DNA of 64,000 nt from Chelydra serpentina (taxonomy: Eukaryota; Chordata; Testudines; Chelydridae). The stretch is from contig JBAIAC010000008.1 of assembly GCA_037349315.1 (NCBI GenBank), positions 121,394,001 through 121,458,000 on the forward strand. Direction: 5' to 3'. Made by a program: the position numbers and the translations under genes. A model generated the notes under the pieces. That model saw nothing but the letters and a program-made list of their open reading frames with translations, ran no database searches and was not told the origin of the DNA. Shown one piece after another: positions 53,652 to 64,000 of this stretch; the stretch's first letter is position 1, and every line of letters begins with the position of its first letter.

Positions 53652-56600
53652 TTTGTTGTGTTTGAGAAGTGCATGTGGTTTTACACAGGGTTCAGGGATA
53701 GTGAGTGGGAGATGGCATTATTTTCAAACATAACAATGTGATGCATTGGGATTATATAGAAAATTTAAACAGTTGGTGAGAGAAACTTTGACTTTACCAC
53801 CTTAGCGCACTGGAACCGACTCACATTTGTATTATGAGGGGGTCTCATCCGGTGACACAATCACTTCCAGTAGTCATATACCTTGAATTTTTCTTCATTA
53901 TACAGCCTCTTCTTCCTCAACATGTCTCTCTCTCTCTCTCTCACGCGCGCGTGCGCGCACACACACACACACACCTTTGCAAGAGATCAACTTCAAGACT
54001 AAGTAGAATGAGCAGGAAAAAGAAAACCTACTAACTCTCATGTGTGAAATGAACACATTTTTTTTTTGTTCAAAACTGCAAAAATAGATTTCGGTGGTAT
54101 CTCTACTAGTAAGTTAGCATCTTTCTACTTATTTGTTAAGTGCTACTATGCTTGGTGCTGTACCAGGCAGGCACAAAATTTGAACAACATGGAAAAAAAG
54201 GCATTTTCCGAATCAATGCAAATACAATACAATAACGATATGAGGTTGTGCATTTAACATGAACAATTCTTCCAACAGATAAATTTTTGCAACACAGATT
54301 TACTTGAGAGTTCAGTTGTATAATAGATAGGTAACATAGTATTGTAGTTTACCAGTAAAAATGGGTAAATACCAGACAACCTGAACTTATGCTCAAAATA
54401 CACCAAGTGTTTGAGTTTCCAAAACGTTAAAACTATTTTCTCTCTCATTTTAATGTATTTCTCTACTTCCTGATTTCAATCAAAAGTACCAAGGAAAAGG
54501 CTATCTTTATGGTGTTTCCAACCTAGCCACAACCTAGAAGGGCAATAAATCAGGCAAGAAAGACTATTCTCATGAGACTTCAAGGGCAATTTCTGGAACA
54601 AAGAGGTTTCTGAAAAGTTAAACTTTTGGATGCGTATCTGAACTAAGATATATGAAGTTCACCCATCACGTGCTAGTAGTCTAGCTTTTCACCTATACAG
54701 ACTTCAGTTTAAATCCTGGTTTAGGTCACAAGTGAAAATGAGTTTCGTGGTTTTCATCCTAGTGGATTTCTGTCAACATCACAAACCCACCATGCAACTC
54801 GGCACAATGGGCAATCACCGCTGGAAAGAAACCCAGGACTGGAATAACAGAGGTCATTACAAGATGAGACAGAGATAAATTGGCATATCCGTGTGGGGAA
54901 ATGTACACAGCACCTGACTGAGTTGGGTAATCCAGACTCCAGTCAGTGCTGCTATTAATTCATTAATTTATTTACTTAGATGTATTTTCAAAGTACCTAT
55001 TCAGTCCAAACATTAAACACAAGCAGCAAATTGGCACAGTAGTTCAAGAAAGCAAATGAGGGCCACAGTCTTCCATAAACAATGCCAACAGAAACAACTG
55101 ATATGGTACATGGAAAGCATCTTAAATTAAATTATTAGTGTTGTGTTTTACCATTAGCATCACAGAAAATAAGTTTTAAGAAAATGATTAGAGGCATGGA
55201 AAAATTTCTCTATGAAGAGACATCAAAAAAGCCCTATTCTTTTTATTTATTCTTTATTTGAACACAGCTAACACAAATAACAAAGATAATAAAGAGAAGA
55301 GAGTTATCTAACCTAAAGTAAAGAGTCAATATCAGAGTTTCCAACAAGGTAGGTAAGATCAAACTTCTTCATTATTAAGGGCAAAGACCAAATTTTAATC
55401 GGCTGAAAAGATTTGCCTGTACACTTAAGTAATAATGGTCATTTTGTTATTCATCCCTGGTTTGGGGTTCTTTGTAAATTAAGATAATAAACTAATCTCC
55501 AAAATTATTCCCCTCAGAGAGGTAAGTAGAAGAGGAAAGGAAGTGCTGAGAGCAAAAAGAGAATCAAAGAAAAGCCTGAAAGGTAAGTAAAAGAGGATAG
55601 GAGAAGAATGATAGGACAGGAGGAAAAGGGGAGAGAGAAAGGGAAGAATGGGACTACTTTTACCTCGGAGAAAAGTACCCAAATAACAAATGGTACAAAG
55701 AAGGGCACACAGTATTTGAGAATCTAGAGTAAGGTTTTGCAAAAATTTTCAAAGAGGCGGTTGTCAACTGATGCGTCCTCCCTCTTTTTTGCCCCTACTC
55801 ACTCTTCTCTACCCCTAACGTGATCCTTTGAATAATTCGTTTTCAAGTGCTTACAACACATTAGTAAATAAATAAACAAACAATAATAATAATCCTTATT
55901 GTGTCAAGTCCTAAATTTGGGGTATCTTTATTCAACTATGGCAGCATTATAAATTAGCGGGGAGAGAAAGAATCTTAATTTTCTTTGATAAGACAAACAA
56001 GTACATTTCCCCTCACTCTGCCATCAGTTAAACAAAGGGATTTTCCTCAGACTTTGCAGAAAACTTCCTGTATGGGTTCAGAACAAAGGTGGAAAGGTTT
56101 TTCCCCAAATGAGAATTTGAGGAAAAATTATAAGTAAATGAATGAAAACATGGATTTTTGAGAGTTTTGATGCAACTTTAGCTATATAGGCACCAGGTAC
56201 TGGTAGTCTGTCACTTTGTGACTAGAATTTACTGCAGAATTCCTCCTTGACTGCAGAATAGTGCTCCAAAAATTTCAGCTTTCATTAAAACAAAACACAA
56301 CAAAACAAACCAACCCTATGTTTCATGCCCTTATGGTTGCAAAGACAACCTCCATAAATTGAGCTGAGTGTAAACAAATACAGCGCTGTTTTCCTGAGAC
56401 AGCCTGAAACAATAGCCTTGAAAGATGTGAACTATCCCATTCATCTCAATGAAGCATTAACTCTGAAAATGAAAGATAACAAGTGGCATTTTAAAAAACA
56501 GAAATGCGAGAATATAAAACAATTGAATATAAAACCGAATTCTGGGGCTACTGTATAATTCATTTTCAAAAGTAATTATTTTAAAACCTAAAGGTCTTAA

Positions 56601-56665
56601 AATTTATCTGAATTTTCACTATAGAGCCACAGACTCTAGGGAGATGGCTGCAGCATTTAGGTCCA
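53652..56665. other. No gene recognised
   Basis: Mostly AT-rich DNA with short unrecognised frames. It includes the compound microsatellite at 53921-53974 listed separately. Confidence 0.5.
53921..53974. repeat. (CT)n(CG)n(CA)n compound microsatellite
   Basis: A CT run, then ACGCGCGCGTGCGCGC, then a CA run. The CG/CA part (about 53942-53973) is strictly alternating purine-pyrimidine. Confidence 0.95.
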
Positions 56666-56678
56666 GCTTGCTATAGAC

Positions 56679-56988
56679 CTGGGGTCTCAAACACGCGGCC
56701 TGCGGGCCACATGCGGCCTGTGGAGTTATTTCCTGCGGCCCGCCATAGGCGCTGACTTCACTGGCAGCCAAGCTCCAAACATTACTGAGTATTTATATTT
56801 TATTAAAACCCCTCTTTGCATTAGTTTTTAAAAAGTTAATACATTGACTTTTAATAGAATTCTATATAACTCTTCATTTTTGACTATACTTTTGTATCAT
56901 TGTATGAAAAGGTTTCAGTGATGCGGCCCTCGGGCCAATTTACTAGTTCTCGTGTGGCCCTCCTGGTGATTTGAGTTTGAGATCCCTG
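56679..56988. mobile_element. hAT non-autonomous element with perfect target duplication
   Basis: The 310-bp insert has ends CTGGGGTCTCAAAC and GTTTGAGATCCCTG, inverted repeats of hAT-Charlie type. A perfect 8-bp duplication CTATAGAC flanks it (56671-56678 and 56989-56996). The interior is GC-rich at both ends (GCGGCC motifs) and AT-rich in the centre. No transposase is encoded. Confidence 0.9.
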
Positions 56989-57064
56989 CTATAGACCTAC
57001 ATGCCTTGACGACAACTCTCTCAGCCAACGAAAGCTACTGTAGATTAATAAATCTTTACATACA

Positions 57065-57230
57065 TTTATACAATGGTTTTAATACGAGAATCTCAAAGCA
57101 CCTTATAAAATACTAAGCTTCGCAATACTCCTGTGAGGTAGGTGAGAAATCATATGAAGAAATGGGCAAACCGAGAAAGACACATGTAGTGACTTGTTCA
57201 AGGCAACGCAGTGAGTCAGTCAGTTTTGGA
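57065..57230 (+). repeat. MIR-like CORE-SINE fragment
   Basis: TCTCAAAGCACCTTATAAA, ACTCCTGTGAGGTAGGTGAG, GAAATGGGCAAACCGAGAAAG and AGTGACTTGTTCAAGGCAAC fit a MIR-type core. Confidence 0.6.
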
Positions 57231-57239
57231 GCTGGGAAT

Positions 57240-57945
57240 AAAACCCAGCTCTCCATTCCCCTACACAAAAAACGACATTCCTTCCAATGCAGGAAAATTG
57301 GAAGGATTAAATAATCACACCACCACCATGGGGAAAGGGCGGGGGAGGGAGAATAACATAAGCAAAAAGGTGGCAAACACAACTTCTTACCCCATTTTAA
57401 GTGAGACTAAATTAAAGAGCCTAAAGATCTGAAAGACTGGGGAATCTGTGAGAAAAGGGAAATTATCTGTAAGCAGCAGCCATCAGTGCTGTAGAAGAGA
57501 GAAACAACAACAAAATCGTCACCAAGTGGGACCGATTGTAACCACAAAAGGATAACTTTCCCAGAACGTTTAAGAAGTAAAACTATTGTATCAGGATTGT
57601 GTCAGAACAAGAAATAACATCCTAAAAGTGATAAAATTAAAAAGGGAAAATGTGAAATCCCACACTTCCGAGGGATGTGGCAGAAGAGCTAGAAGAATCA
57701 CAGTTACATAGAAATGTTATGAAACCTCTTTAGAATTAGGGTCAGACCTGACGGACTAGAGAAAGCTTACATGGCCCTCTTTAAAACGAGGAGGAGGGAT
57801 CCTTATCGATCACTCCATTTTCATCCTCTAGTGGTCCACATTAGGAGGGACCAAGATTAGGCCTGAATTCCCATCCCCACAGACCTGTGCTTCCCACTTT
57901 TACTATTTACAAGGCTGGCTCAAACTCTAACACCTTTTATTTAAG
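57240..57945. other. No feature recognised
   Basis: Non-coding DNA without recognisable element ends or genes. Confidence 0.45.
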
Positions 57946-57949
57946 AAGG

Positions 57950-59000
57950 ATATTAAGGAAGGTCTAAGAAATTACAGACCTGTAAGCTTGGCTGCAGTAG
58001 TGGAGAAGACAATGGAAACACTAATCAGGAACCGAGCAGGAACGCTTGGAAAATTGTAATTTAAACAAGAATCGATGGTGTGAATTCACAAAAGAAGGAT
58101 CAAGCTCCAACTCAGATAGAAAGTTTTTCAAGGGGTAGAAGTTCACAGAGAGGGAAGCCATGCATAAAAGTTAGCTACAGACTTAGGTCTTTTGTGTGAT
58201 GTCTGTTCAAAAGCTTTCCTAATCTACAAGGCCATTAAGTTTGGTGTCAGGAGTGAGCAACTTAAAGATAAAGAAGTGGCTGCTGGTTATTGATAATGTG
58301 TATTTAGGATTGGAAGCAGTTTCGTTTGAAGGAAAGAGATCAGTAGTTGCATGCAATAAGAACATGAGTTAAACCTTTCTTAATAGTCATAGATAAATTA
58401 TATTGGTGAAGAAAGTGGTGCTTAAATCTGTTGATATCAAACTGACATTACGAGGGAGGGAAAAGAAAAAATTCTCTGTGTCTTGGCTAGATTAAGCTCA
58501 AGATTTATGCAAAAGTGAAATAAAAAGTAAAGCTCCAGGAAGCAAACAATACACGAATAAAAGATGATATATTTTAATGGGAGCAAATGATGAAAGCGAG
58601 CATGAGAGTGAGTGGAGATTAGTAGCAGATAAAATACACTTAAAACTCACATAGCTGTGATATAATTCAGTGACATAATAATGGAATAAATAAACAGATG
58701 TAGCAAATATAATTTTGACAAAACTATTCTAGCACTATACATGGGACCAAATACATGTTTATTTTATTTTATGGCAGAATTTGCCATACTGAATGCAATT
58801 CTGGTCCTATTATGGTGAAAGAGTATTTCAAAAATATAGACATGCCAATCTGAATGCACTGGAAAAAAGAGGAGATGCAGGCAGAACTTCATTGATCAAG
58901 ACCAGATGAATGGATCTAAGGTGACAATTCGTAACTTCATTAACTTTAATATTAAAAGGAGGATGGACCCTCCCTTTAGCTACCAGACATTAATGGAGTC
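57950..59000 (+). repeat. Very old CR1-like LINE remnant
   Basis: At 57972-58025 the plus strand reads NYRPVSLAAVVEKTMETLI, close to the CR1 reverse transcriptase motif NYRPVSLTSV-x-GK-x-ME. Text near 58080-58110 and at 58785-58900 is also faintly CR1-like. No long frame survives, so the limits are uncertain. Confidence 0.45.
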
Positions 59001-59810
59001 CAGCGTGGGGATGAACGGCCTCATGCTATACAACCAAGGAAACAGGACTGGCACCCACAAACTATGCTGCCAAATGCTGTTACTAAATTCATGATTTAGC
59101 CCACTGCTGAATCTCACTGCCCCTCCCACTGCAAAGGGGAAAGAGGGACAACCAGGAATGAGTGTTGGGCTTCATGGCCAAATCTCTACCACTAAATTCC
59201 CAATTCAGCTCCATGCTGTGAGTCACCACCCTGTAAAGGGGGATGAGGGTACACAAAAGGGGGAGCTCAATCTGCAAGATTTAAGAACTCACTCTTGACA
59301 AGTTAACAAGGTCCACCAGTTCCTCCTGGGTCCCGTGCTCAGGCTTAGTCCAGGATCTGACCCCTTTAGCCCTCTTACCTGCTCTGGACACAGGCTGCAA
59401 GTTATGACTAAATTTATCTATATCCACTACTCCCTTCCTCTTTATTAAAGCCCTCTGATCCTTAATCTCACCATATACCAGACCCCCCAGGACGTTGTGA
59501 GGAAGGGCAAAAACAAAAGCCACTAGATGTCTTGTCAATCTTGCCCAGAGGGGGAAAATGCCTCCCTGACCCCTAAAGGTGATGCTCCATTTAAACCCAC
59601 AGTGAGCTGGAAATCCAGCTGTGGCAATTACACCACCAATAGGACAGGGCAGGTAGGCCCGCTGTCAGCAGCTAGAATTGCTGTTATGTGCCCAGGAATG
59701 TTTGAACAGGGAGTGGGATTCACTTGGGCCACTCAGCTCTCTCATGCCCCAATGAGTGGCCAAGGGAGGTTTCAATCTCCCAAGCCCTAAACCCCAGCCA
59801 GCACCCACTC
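59000..59810. other. No feature recognised
   Basis: No motif or terminus identified; short open frames on both strands resemble no known protein. Confidence 0.4.
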
Positions 59811-59814
59811 ATAA

Positions 59815-60100
59815 TTCCCACATGCGTTCTGTGCACAGTGGAAGATGTAGCCCAACCAGGAAGCCTGGTCTGTAGAGGAGAAAGGGAGCATAAGGTACAC
59901 AAATCTCAACTCCGATAAGGCACCATTATGAATGAGCCACTTTCTCCCTTCTTGGGGTGGGGAGAGGGTGCATCATAGTGGTTCCTGGCCTAGTGCATTA
60001 TGGGAGATGTAGTCCTATCAGGCAGAACAGCCACTAGAAGAGAATGGGAGCATAAGAAGTACCCAAACTACAAGTCCTATGAGGTACCACAATGCCATTT
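59815..60100 (+). repeat. Two diverged copies of a unit of about 110 bp
   Basis: The first copy (about 59832-59935) has GTGGAAGATGTAGCCCAACC, GGAGAAAGGGAGCATAAGG and GATAAGGCACCATTATGAA. The second (about 59995-60098) has ATGGGAGATGTAGTCCTATC, AGAGAATGGGAGCATAAGAA and TGAGGTACCACAATGCC. They are direct repeats roughly 165 bases apart, possibly parts of one interspersed repeat. Confidence 0.5.
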
Positions 60101-60235
60101 TGAAATATTTTGGTTTTCAACTGAAATATTTCACCAAAAAAGTAAAAATATTCCCCAGAAAAGTTTTAAAAATGTTCAGTTTTGTAGACGTTTTCCATGG
60201 GAAAGGAAACAAAATATTTTCTAACCAGCAGTAAT
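60100..60235. repeat. AT-rich MITE interior fragment
   Basis: TTTTGAAATATTTTGG, AACTGAAATATTTCACC and TTCCATGGGAAAGG resemble the interior of the TA-flanked MITEs at 3.3 and 5.0 kb. Confidence 0.4.
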
Positions 60236-60279
60236 TGCAATTCAATAGAGTATTCTTCCTTTTAAGTCAGCACTAATTT

Positions 60280-60655
60280 AGTGTCCCACCAGCAGGCATG
60301 GAATTAGGTGGCACTGGACTGTTGGCGGTATTGTCTTTTGGGTGAGAATTAAATAGAGGTCTTGATCTCTCGTGGTCATTACAGGTCTCATGCGGTTTTT
60401 TGCAAGAATAGCTTTGCTGAATGAGCTGTCCTGGCCCAAGTCTAACTTGGGCAAGTATTTTATTGTTAAGTTCCATATGTACCGGTAGTTTAAATCAGAT
60501 ACACTATCTTTGCCATTTCTAATCAATGGCTGTGCAGTGTTGCTGTGCTGCTACTTTCACCTCCAAGGTTGATGAATATTCATGATTGGTGAAGTGATCC
60601 CCAGTACTTTGGGATTGTTTGGGATGAAAGGAACCATGCAAATGTAAAATATTTT
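60280..60655 (+). repeat. Old SINE/LINE-like repeat
   Basis: TTGTCTTTTGGGTGAGAATTA, GAGGTCTTGATCTCTCGTGG, TCATTACAGGTCTCATGCGG and later GGGATGAAAGGAACCATGCA follow the order of a repeat found across vertebrates. The family name is uncertain. Confidence 0.45.
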
Positions 60656-60659
60656 CGTA

Positions 60660-62600
60660 ATGCACCGATTTTGTGCATTCTGCACTTCCGTCTGCATAAG
60701 TGGACCTATACACCTGCATTAAGTTCCACTGAAGTCTATCCTTCAAGAGGATACTTATTGTACTAGAGCAGTCTAGTGTCAAATACAAAAACAAGACAGT
60801 ACAAGCACAAGCTAAGAAAGGGCTGAATACTAAAGGAATTTAAGCAGACATTCGTCACAAAGAATATATAAGAATGTAAGTGACGAAGACCGACAATAAG
60901 TGTCACGACAAGCCTAAATACCTTTGCCAAAAAAATAAAACATTTGATGGAGTGGTGGTATTGGTGCCACTGACTTGAAAGAATGGTTAAGAGGGGCTTC
61001 TTGATCATGAGCAATGTGCTTTCTTTTGTTGAGCAGTATAGGTGGAGCCAGCAGAAGTAGAAAGGAGGTAAGGGGTTGTGTAGAGGGGAAAGACAGTTGT
61101 GTAGCAGGCACAGTCCAGGAGCTCAGTTCTGTGCCTGCAGAGCAAAAAGGTGTGGAGAGAGTGGCAGGAATGTAGGAAATGGCCCTTATGCATGACAAGT
61201 TCCCTTTTCAAGGCACTCAAAGTTGTGATTTGCATTTAAAGTTACTGCAGCCCCCATCCGTACTAATATCTGCTCTGTGGCTTTTTCACACCTTGGAGAG
61301 GGTAAGGACTGGCAGCTGGACGTGTTCTGCTAATAGCTTATCCCTTTCTTTCCTTCAGTTTTGAGCCTCACCTCCAGCAGGTGGAACTGCTGCAGGCCAG
61401 GTCTCCTGTGGCAATTCCTCCCTTCTCATAATGCATGAAAGGGAGGCTGCAAACCCAGGTTCCATTCCCACAGCAAATGGGGCAAGTTATGGAGATGCCT
61501 TAGCATTGATGCTCAGAAATAGTGTCAGAAATATAATCTCCTGAGGAATTAATTGAATAATGTTTGTGCCCCACCTAAGGCAAATTAAATTATGCTTATC
61601 AGAACCATTATTTGCAAGAAAAGGAAGTGAAATAGGTATATTGCAAGAAGACAACAGTCATCACAGATTACAACTAACAAATGCATGCCCGTCATGGGAG
61701 TAGCATGTGTGGGAATCACCAAGTTACACACTTCAGCCTGCATTTCCTACTCATAAAGCAATTCTGTTTACACTACATACTACTTAATCAACAGACATAC
61801 TTCAGAACATAAAACCGAGGCAGATATGTGAACCAATGCATTTCTTGGAAACAATCTTCCATGGTAGTCCAGCATGCACTGGACTAATCCAATTGCCTCA
61901 ATGCTTACACAGGGTAAAATCTTGGCTTTGTTGAAGTCAATGGCAAACCTCTCATAGGCTTACTTGGGGAAGGATTCACCCACAGTGTTTTCATGACAAC
62001 ATCTTATTTGCACGAGTGAGTGTGTGTGGTATTTTAATAGTTTCTAAATTGAAATTTTAAATAAATGATCTCCGCGTAGATTGGAAGCATTGGTCATCAA
62101 CATTTAAAAAAATAACAGCAACAAATAATTAAGAGATATGGGTCTCCCGCCCCCTGCCCCACCTCACCAAATTATAAAAAAGGTCTCAGTGTGCAGGGTG
62201 GGGGGAAAATGAGAATTACAATCCTTGGGTTTCATGCCTCTGTAACTGTGAATCAGATGAATTTAGATGAAATTTTGCCACTGTCTGTGGTTTTAATGAG
62301 GACCAGTTGCTTTGTCCAATAAAAAAAAGCATCTTTTAAAACCAAAAATATTTCAGCTTAATGACGCACATAGGCAGCAATATTTAAGTGGCTAAACTTT
62401 CTTGGAGTACAGCCTCAGTGCACCTGCGCCTCAGCTGGATTTAATCTGTGGAGGACTATATTTAGAGGCCATTGCCGGATTTTAGCCTGGAAACTAAATA
62501 GTGCCCCACCCAGTCATGTTCCAGTCCACAAATTACTTTAACATTTCAGTGAGGAAAGAACAATAAAGCATTATTACCAATCTGAGCCATACAAAATTAT
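60660..62600. other. No gene; scattered repeat remnants
   Basis: 61910-61985 resembles the GAAGTCAATGGCAA palindromic repeat. No coding region or element terminus is recognised. Confidence 0.45.
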
Positions 62601-62606
62601 AGGGGT

Positions 62607-63183
62607 TGTGATACAGCATGGCCAGAAGGCAGCAGGAGAGTGATCTAGGATGAGGAGAAGCCTTATTCCCTGTAGATTAATTAAAAGCACCTGAAACCAA
62701 TTAGAGCACCTGAATCCAGTCACCTGATAAAATCCCCCTGCTTCAATCAGCCAGGTGAGGAGTTGGAGCAGAGAGCAGTTTGGAGGAGTTGAATCAGAGT
62801 GGATTGGTGTTGGAACAGAGACCAGTTCGGAGGAAAGTGGAGGAGAGTTTTGAGAAGTGCTGTGGCAGGCTAAGAAGACCAAGACCCTAGGTAAAGGGAC
62901 ACCTGGCTTGTGCAGAGGGAAGGCAGGAAGCCCCACAAGCTGAAGGGCAAGTAGCCCAGGGGAAAGAATCACTAGTATAAGTGGTTTACCTGCTATCATA
63001 GGGCCCCTGGGCTGGGACCCGGAGTAGAGGGCGGGCCCGGGTCCATCCCTCTCCACTCTCCTTCCCTGGGATACTAGTGGGACAGCTGATACCCCAGTTC
63101 AGGGGCAAGAAATGGCACCCTGAAACCCCCCACAAGAAGAGAAAGTGCGGGACCCATCATAGTAGTGCCGGCAATTTGCCACA
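62607..63183 (+). mobile_element. Solo LTR, gypsy type, copy B
   Basis: A 577-bp near copy of the LTR at 28010-28591, starting TGTGATACAGC and ending TTTGCCACA. It is flanked by a different perfect 4-bp duplication, GGGT (62603-62606 and 63184-63187), so it is an independent insertion. The 160-codon minus-strand frame across it is not a gene. Confidence 0.9.
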
Positions 63184-63508
63184 GGGTGGACAAAGATTTG
63201 ACCCTAATTTATAGGGTGGATGCTAACATTCTGCATTACAGAGTCTAAACTTCATTTTTGTTCTTTCCTTTTAAGAACTGAATGGTAAAAGTTAGCACAG
63301 TTAATAAGACATAGCTTTCTTTAATTACAGACCTCCGCTCTTTTGGCCATATTTTTCTCATTACAGAAGTATCATGCAGTTATTTCACACAAACCTAATT
63401 GCTGTCTCCTCTAATATTTTTTAAAATGACATCTATAATCTAAACATTTTTGCAAGCACATTTTTCTTACCTAAACTTTCCATAAACGACTAGTGATTTT
63501 AGCTGTCT

Positions 63509-63645
63509 ATCTTTTTGGGTGCCCAACTTGAGACATTTCAAGGGGGCCTGAATTTCGGAGGGCAGAGCTCAGCACTTTCTGAAAATGAGGCCCCTTCAGG
63601 GTGTCTAGTTGCATACCCAAAATCATTAGTGACTTCTCAAAACGT
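63509..63645. repeat. Palindromic MITE, 'GGGTGCCCAACTTGAGAC' type
   Basis: The left arm GGGTGCCCAACTTGAGAC and AAGGGGGCCTGAATTTC is answered by GAAAATGAGGCCCCTTC and GTGTCTAGTTGCATACCC. It is a small palindromic element common to birds and turtles. Confidence 0.6.
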
Positions 63646-64000
63646 AGGCCACTGCATCTTCCATTTGTTTAAAAATCAGATGATGCCCTTGACAATTCTA
63701 GCCACAGAGCACATCAAAAATTCTCAAGCAGGAAGTAAATGCCAGACCTGTTCCCCACATACTGTACTTTCTATTCTCCTGAATACTCCACCTTTCCAGT
63801 TCACTGTATCAATCCTCAGCAGGTCAAAAGATCATCTCTGAGTCAATGGGACCCTAAACTTCTTGAGAAGGTCCACTGACAAATTAGGGAAGATCTTTAA
63901 TATTTTTCCCATTGCCTGTTTCATTTCTTGATTCACATATTTGGTTTCTCCCTTCAAAGTTGGAAAATATCTAAGTATTTTTTTTATAGCAAGCAAAGAA

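Noticed and set aside
55479..55742. Minus-strand hydrophobic 87-codon frame resembling a membrane protein
   Set aside because: It is the complement of a GA-rich tract; Leu/Phe/Ser richness is a composition effect and the overlapping frame looks alike.
62574..63056. 160-codon minus-strand frame, similar to 28146-28463
   Set aside because: Both are antisense readings of the same solo LTR; similarity reflects the repeat, not a gene family.

Overview
This window is nuclear DNA from a vertebrate, most likely a hidden-necked (cryptodiran) turtle. I found no recognisable host protein-coding gene. The strongest lineage clue is a tRNA-derived SINE at about 13153-13352 that reads as the turtle Cry I family. 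The rest of the repeat content fits a turtle: several CR1 LINE fragments, a DIRS-like tyrosine-recombinase retrotransposon, Ty3/gypsy elements of the Gmr1 type, a PIF/Harbinger transposon and its hairpin MITEs, hAT elements with 8-bp target duplications, and a Penelope-type endonuclease fragment. Nothing bacterial is present: no operons, CRISPR arrays or rRNA.

Layout. 1-6 kb: AT-rich DNA with a TA-flanked MITE (3282-4499) split by a solo LTR (3309-4056). 6.0-10.3 kb: a minus-strand DIRS-like element (tyrosine recombinase, RNase H and reverse transcriptase remnants) split by another solo LTR (8610-9541). 10.3-12.6 kb: a head-on CR1 mosaic followed by a palindromic MITE. 13.1-13.6 kb: Cry I SINE plus a CR1 tail. 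18.66-20.93 kb: a decayed PIF/Harbinger element with a hAT MITE nested inside it. 26.95-27.45 kb: a GC-rich tandem array with a period near 94 bp. 28.0 and 62.6 kb: two copies of one solo LTR, each with a 4-bp target duplication. 34.1-35.6 kb: a plus-strand CR1 split by a hAT element. 35.8-41.5 kb and 48.0-53.65 kb: two nearly full-length minus-strand gypsy elements. 45.2 kb: a hairpin MITE. 47.2-47.7 kb: Penelope-like GIY-YIG fragment. 54-64 kb: mostly low-information DNA with scattered old repeats.

The best-supported biology is in the two gypsy elements. Read on the minus strand, each has the order gag, protease, integrase, reverse transcriptase, RNase H. Integrase therefore precedes reverse transcriptase, unlike ordinary Ty3/gypsy. 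This, with a SCAN-like segment in gag, marks the Gmr1-like clade. The two share the R/U5 half of the LTR and the internal genes but have unrelated U3 halves. Both are broken by CGA-to-TGA stops and small indels, so neither looks able to move alone.

I found no convincing undescribed cellular system. All identifications come from reading motifs and termini by eye; none was checked by a database search.
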